Assembly (NCBI GenBank): GCA_964034945.1
Contig: OZ035961.1
Coordinates: 15,515,243 to 15,579,242, forward strand
Direction of reading: 5' to 3'
Length of the DNA: 64,000 nucleotides
DNA from: Chrysopilus asiliformis
Taxonomy: Eukaryota > Arthropoda > Insecta > Diptera > Rhagionidae
Shown here: positions 59,524 through 64,000 of the stretch, piece by piece
Layout of the letters: every line of letters starts with the position of its first letter
Position numbering within the stretch: the stretch's first letter is position 1
Position numbers and translations under genes: made by a program
Notes under the pieces: model-generated
What the model saw: only the letters and a program-made list of their open reading frames with translations
Database searches by the model: none
What the model was told of the DNA's origin: nothing

Positions 59524-59800
59524 CAGGGGTGGGCAGACATTTCCAAGGTACGGGCTACTTCTAATTTTTTCAATTTGTTGTGGTCCACCCAGTGGCGTAG
59601 GTGTGAAGGTACATGTGTCATCTATACATTCATCGAATCATTTGCTTAAGTAAACACAGTCGCATCGATTGTGAAAAGCCGATTCTCCAGTCTAGCTGGT
59701 GTCGGTGTTCCACAAATATAATATTATATTTCCTTTAGTATGCGCATCTTAGGTCTTAGTAAAGACCTAAGACGCGCGATCGACTTAATGCCCACCCCTG
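59524..59800. mobile_element. hAT-type MITE (CAGGGGTGGGCA ends)
   Basis: The classic hAT ends CAGGGGTGGGCA and TGCCCACCCCTG are flanked by CTCTAAAT and CTTTAAAT (7 of 8 identical; the TA core fits Buster-type targets). 277 bases with an internal palindrome (TCTTAGGTCTTAGTAAAGAC). The autonomous hAT at 30832 has different ends (CAGGCCTCGGCAC) but a nearly identical target (CTCTAAAC). Confidence 0.85.
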
Positions 59801-60078
59801 CTTTAAATGATTCGAATTCGCCATAAAAGGAACTGAGCTAAGGAAATATTACAGACCAAGTTTTACGTACAAAATAAGATGATTTTTTTTAAAACCCATA
59901 TCCAATGTTCTCGTCATTCAAGGAAACATAATTTTTTTGTTTCCTGAATCAAGAAAACATTTTCAAATAATTGTGAAAATCCTTTTTGAAGTTTTGAATG
60001 TAGTTAAAAAAATTTGTTTGTGAAAAAAAAACTACTAAAGCATAGCTTACTCCACCTAGCGCTGAGATATTGAGCCCT

Positions 60079-60194
60079 CCCAAGCAACCAGATAAGGCAT
60101 AATGCCTTAGATTAGGGCGTGGTATCTTAAAAACGACCAATTTTAAGACACCACGCCCTAATCTAAGGCATTATGCCTTATCTGGTTGCTTGGG
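60079..60194. repeat. 54-bp near-perfect palindrome
   Basis: Arms 60079-60132 and 60141-60194 pair with a single mismatch around an 8-base loop. Each arm contains its own small palindrome (AAGGCATAATGCCTT). The word AAGCATAGC occurs at 60038-60046 and its complement GCTATGCTT at 60195-60203, so an outer arm pair exists with a 32-base insertion on the left. Confidence 0.85.
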
Positions 60195-60203
60195 CTATGC
60201 TTA

Positions 60204-60630
60204 AGAATGAGCAAATGCTTATACTCCACTTTTTAAGAGTCAATTTTCAAGTTTTTTTTGTCAAAAGTCGACAAATGCGCTTGTTTAAGGTTTTCCAGTA
60301 AACATCTGCTTCCGAAGTACATTTTATCATTTTTGTACACTAAAATTGGATAATTTACACAAAAAAAAATGGATTATAAGCATATCCTTATTTTTAGGCA
60401 TACATTTCATAAACAATTCAACCCAATATGATGAAAAATTGGGTATTACTACAAAAAACATTTGAAAACTCCTGGTAGAAAGAAACGTTTCTATATGAAA
60501 GTCATTACGAAAAAATTGGATAAATCTTATTTTAGCGAAATTCTGTAAAATGTAAAAAAAATCGATAAAATAAATCAATTAAATAAGATATCTTTTGAAA
60601 AAGGGAAAACACCATATCAAATATAAAACA
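60204..60630. other. Intergenic DNA, nothing recognised
   Basis: AT-rich spacer. The minus-strand frame of 83 codons is Phe/Ile-rich and not supported. Confidence 0.5.
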
Positions 60631-60960
60631 ACTAGCTTGCATACCCGTCGTTGCCGGGTTAAGTTTTTTCAATTTTTTTATGGTCTATTTTGGAGCTAAA
60701 CTTCAGGCCAATCGGCTCGGTAGTTTCCCCGCGAAAGGGCAACATAGCGCAAAAACTAAGTTTCGAAATCACTTTACCCCCTCCCCTTACTCCCCCCACC
60801 CCTCGCGCTACTTTTCCGTATACCTATGTTGGAACCAGAACTACCACAGACACTCATGCCAAATTTCAAGTCAATCGGTTCAGCCGTTTTAGCGTGAAAG
60901 AGGAACAGACAGACAGACAGACAGACACCACCTCATTTTTTATATATTATTATGATTTCA
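60631..60960 (+). repeat. Dispersed element with a CAGA microsatellite tail
   Basis: 'gcatacccgtcgttgccggg' at its start, 'aaatttcaagtcaatcggtt' plus 'cagccgttttagcgtgaaag' in the middle, then (CAGA)5 and a short AT tail. This wording is common in arthropod LINE (RTE-type) and related non-autonomous 3' ends. Short frames across it are not genes. Confidence 0.55.
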
Positions 60961-62282
60961 AGAAAAAAAATAAAAGAACTGTTTGAAAAATATCCAGGTT
61001 CATTAAGAAATTGTTAAGAGCTTTCATCTAACTATTCTAGGCATCGTTGAAACAGGGGGGATTCATGAAATCTCGGAAATGCCTCGTTAACTTCGTAAAT
61101 TGTGTAATCTTACCACATCGTAAATGAACTATTGATAATCTTTTACTCGATCCTCGTAAGTTTATGCGACCCTCGTAAGTTTACGCGACGATTTTGATGT
61201 ATAAACATCCTCGTAAACTTAAGCAAACGTCAAATACGTAAATTTTGAGAAATCGTGAAATTCTGCTGAAATAATAAGAATTTATTTTGTACCATTTGCT
61301 CACTTTATTATTAATTTTACTTTTTCTCTGATTCTTGGGATTTTCAACTTTTAATTCTGTGGCTGTTGAAAGAAGACTGCCGAACAGCTGATAGATTTGC
61401 ACAAATTATTTGAAAAGTGCGTTCATGAAATACACCACGTAATATGTCTAATTTTATCAGGTTTCATGAATACGCGATTTTTTACTAACAAACTTTTGCA
61501 AAATTTCGGGTTTTTTTTAAAGGAAAAAAAACATTTTTTTATTTTTCAGATAGGAAATAATACGTTGTAATTTGGTATCATCAATAGGCAATTTGGAACG
61601 ACGAACACATGTTTATTTTTGCGGTGCGTAAGAATGAATGTTAAGTTGGTAGACTCTCAAATCAACACAAATTCTTATAGTACAATATGAATGTGTCAAA
61701 AAGAAAATATTGTTAAATGGTGCACAAAATCCGGTTATAGTTGCGATGTTATTTTTGACCAATATGCAAAATATGGTACACTTTCCTGAGGTTCGAATTC
61801 CAAGCTATTACCTTATCGGAAATCTTAATACACCTAGCATAATAGAATGTCACAGAAAAATATTTAATACTCGATCTCAATCTACCAAAGAAATGAAAAC
61901 GAAATCCTCTTAGGATGTACGTATACTAAGTAGTAATTTTTTACCAGGTCGAAGTCTATGACGAGGTGTTTCGTTATAATATGGGCCTATACTTAAACAC
62001 CTAATAATTAAAAAAATTTGTACAACGATCACGTAATTTGTTAACGTTTATGAAAACATCAAATGAATTCCAATGATTAATGAGTTAAATGAATGCAAAT
62101 ACAATAGATATCAGTAAAATTATTTAGACCCCACCTTTGATACCCGGTACTTGATATCGATTAACAAAATAAATAAATAGTTCAATAGATTTTTTGTCAA
62201 TCACACTTCGAGTTGATCGTGGATCGTGTTAATTTAATTCGCTTAAAAAACCATCTGGATTATTAAAAAAATATTTATTAAA
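60961..62282. other. Intergenic DNA upstream of Osiris gene H
   Basis: At about 61135-61215 the word CCTCGTAAGTTTA/CTCGTAAACTTA recurs three times in direct and inverted form. Otherwise AT-rich with no gene. No clear TATA box precedes gene H. Confidence 0.45.
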
Positions 62283-62580
62283 ATGTATTTCAAATTCGCG
62301 TTAGTGATCGTCCTTAGCTTGGCGTGTGCTGCAATCGCCGAAGATTCAGACAAGGAATTAATAGAAGCGATCAATGAGATCGACAGTGAAAGATCGTTAC
62401 CTCTATTCGGTGGATTAAGTGTGGAAAAATCTAAAACTGGACGATCGACGTCCAACATAGAATCGGAAACTATGTTGGATAGAGTTGAACGTTATCTGAG
62501 CTCACATGAACTCAAATTTACCGTATCTGGAGGTGATGATGAAGCCAATCTCAGAAATGGACGTAGCCATACAGTTGAAG
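62283..62580 (+). CDS. Osiris gene H, first exon (3' part beyond the window)
   Basis: The exon encodes 99 residues plus one base: signal peptide MYFKFALVIVLSLACAAIAE, an acidic segment (DSDKELIEAINEIDSE), 'LFGGLSVEKS', and 'MLDRVERYLSSHELKFTVSG', which matches the family's amphipathic helix and strand before the conserved intron. It ends T-V-E|G at GAAG|gtaaaa, phase 1, as in the other Osiris genes. Reading on into the intron meets a stop at 62712-62714. The mature N-terminal domain lacks the usual cysteine pair. No exon with the R-G-K linker and hydrophobic segment is found up to 64000, so at least 1.4 kb of intron follows. Assignment rests on the splice phase, signal peptide and helix pattern. 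Confidence 0.72.
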
Positions 62581-64000
62581 GTAAAACTCTAACTAATTAT
62601 ATTAAGGAGGATCGTTTTTTTTTTGTTCGAAAAAGTTGTACGGATCTTCCTAACAGCTGGCTATCACCTATCTATCTATCTATCTATTCTAACCTTAAGC
62701 GCTTGAACCTGTGATCACTATAAGATGCTGAAGTGATAATGATCCCGTGGTTGGGTACAGCTACAGCTAATATTAGTAACTTTTATTACTTCTTCTTGGG
62801 CAAATGGATTCCGCATGATTTTGTTGTACGTACATTGAATAGCGTCAGATAACAGCCCGTTGCGGAATGATCATTTCCTTAAGAATTTTATTCAATTTAT
62901 ACCAAGCTATGGCTAAGAAAGGTTGGGATGCCATTCATCCATGCATTTAACATTAATTCGAATGTACGCATCTACCGTCTTTTACTCTCGTAGTTTACGA
63001 TCGGTTGATCCGCTTTTCTGATTTCACCAATTCGCGCTAAAGTCTCAGAAGTTCTTATTGCTGGTGCTGTTATATATTGCTTTCCACTACGACATATTGC
63101 ACGGCATTTACGTTCTACATACATTTATTTCCTACTTGCATCTATTTTAATTTTTCATCAAATCTAAATAATGGGATTTTACTGAATTTTTATAAATATC
63201 TTTTGGAAATTAAAATTTTTTGAAAATTATGGGTTATTTAAATTACAAATCTATCTCAGTCGCTCGAAAAATTTGAAACACTTAAATTATGTATACATTT
63301 GTTTTTTGTGTATTTTTTTATTGAAAAAATTGCTTTTAAATAAAAAAAATTGCTTTTTGAATAAAAAAAAATTATTTTTCGATGAAAAAATTTGATCCTT
63401 CAACCTCTTTCTTTGTGACAAATTTTTAGTACCTACTTATACCAGTAGCGTAATTAAAACTTTGCACTAAGACAAAAAAAAAATATTATCAGCAAACAGG
63501 AATTTCTTGTTGTTTTGACAATAAATCCTGTAAATTGTTGGTAATTTTGACATTAAAAAATGTTGATTAGACATGAAATTATTTTAAACCCATATTCAAC
63601 AGTCTCTAGTACACATGTCTAATTGTCACAAGTTTTTTTTTTCTTTTTTTGGAAAAATGCCAATTTATAATTTTTTTTCTGGATGAAAATTCTATACCGA
63701 AAAAAAATCATGAGCCTCCTAAAAATTAAAATCCATGTTATAGTTTTTTGGGCGACTTTGAACTTTATTTTAGGAAAGCAAAAATTTAAGAAACTTTTTC
63801 GATGTCGGTTTTGCCACCCAACGATCGAAAAAAGGTCGTCGCGCACCAATTCTATGACTCTGTGGTCGCTTTGATCAGCGGGCGACAATTTTACCTACTA
63901 AGGTACCCCAAATTTGGCTTCTGTATAGTGCCAAAAAAAGAGAATTTCTCTTGTAGTTTTTATCAAACCTTCAATTAGAAGGATTTTTATTAGATTGCTA
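62581..64000 (+). other. Intron of Osiris gene H and/or intergenic DNA
   Basis: AT-rich. A short (CTAT)5 run lies at about 62668-62688. Two opposing frames near 63620-63890 are A/T-run translations. No acceptor followed by an Osiris-like exon is seen. Confidence 0.5.

Noticed and set aside
62581..64000. Second exon of Osiris gene H inside the window
   Set aside because: No AG acceptor is followed by the basic Arg/Gly/Lys linker and a hydrophobic segment. The exon is assumed to lie beyond 64000.

Overview
This window is AT-rich nuclear DNA from an insect. It carries part of an Osiris gene cluster (insect-specific DUF1676 secreted or endosomal proteins linked to cuticle formation). The organism is probably a fly or midge. 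The evidence is a run of eight Osiris genes, arthropod-type TATA/TCAGT core promoters, short introns next to multi-kilobase ones, and several dispersed elements built like the dipteran DINE-1/mini-me group: an ATACCC...GGGTAT start, an internal GTCY microsatellite and a 3' hairpin. No species call is possible from the sequence alone.

The Osiris genes, left to right, are: (A) a 3' exon at 1582-2177, +; (B) a three-exon gene at 4457-6871, +; (C) an intronless gene at 7880-8680, -; (D) a two-exon gene at 27344-28341, +; (E) a divergent two-exon gene at 39634-43242, +; (F) a short two-exon gene at 44229-45083, -; (G) a three-exon gene at 56210-58341, +; (H) a first exon at 62283-62580, +, whose 3' exon lies beyond the window. 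Genes B, D, E, F and G, plus the visible ends of A and H, share one phase-1 intron placed just before the basic Arg/Gly/Lys stretch that precedes the hydrophobic region. Gene C has lost it. I do not give individual Osi numbers because I cannot align against references.

The space between the genes is full of mobile DNA. The best preserved element is a complete hAT transposon (30832-33632). It has an intact 597-residue transposase, matching 8-bp target duplications and a 54-bp tandem array that runs into the end of the ORF. Next to it, a 5'-truncated Jockey-type LINE lies inside an older terminal-inverted-repeat element. There are also MITEs of PIF/Harbinger, pogo/mariner, piggyBac and hAT type, near-perfect long palindromes (50751-50947, 60079-60194, 7328-7568), and a roughly 670-bp array of an 8-bp satellite at the left edge.

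The Osiris proteins probably act together in epidermal cells that secrete cuticle; that is family knowledge, not something the sequence shows. I see no tRNA, rRNA, CRISPR or prokaryotic-type operon. The 18 kb between C and D, and the stretches 46-50.7 kb and 52-56 kb, hold no gene I can support.
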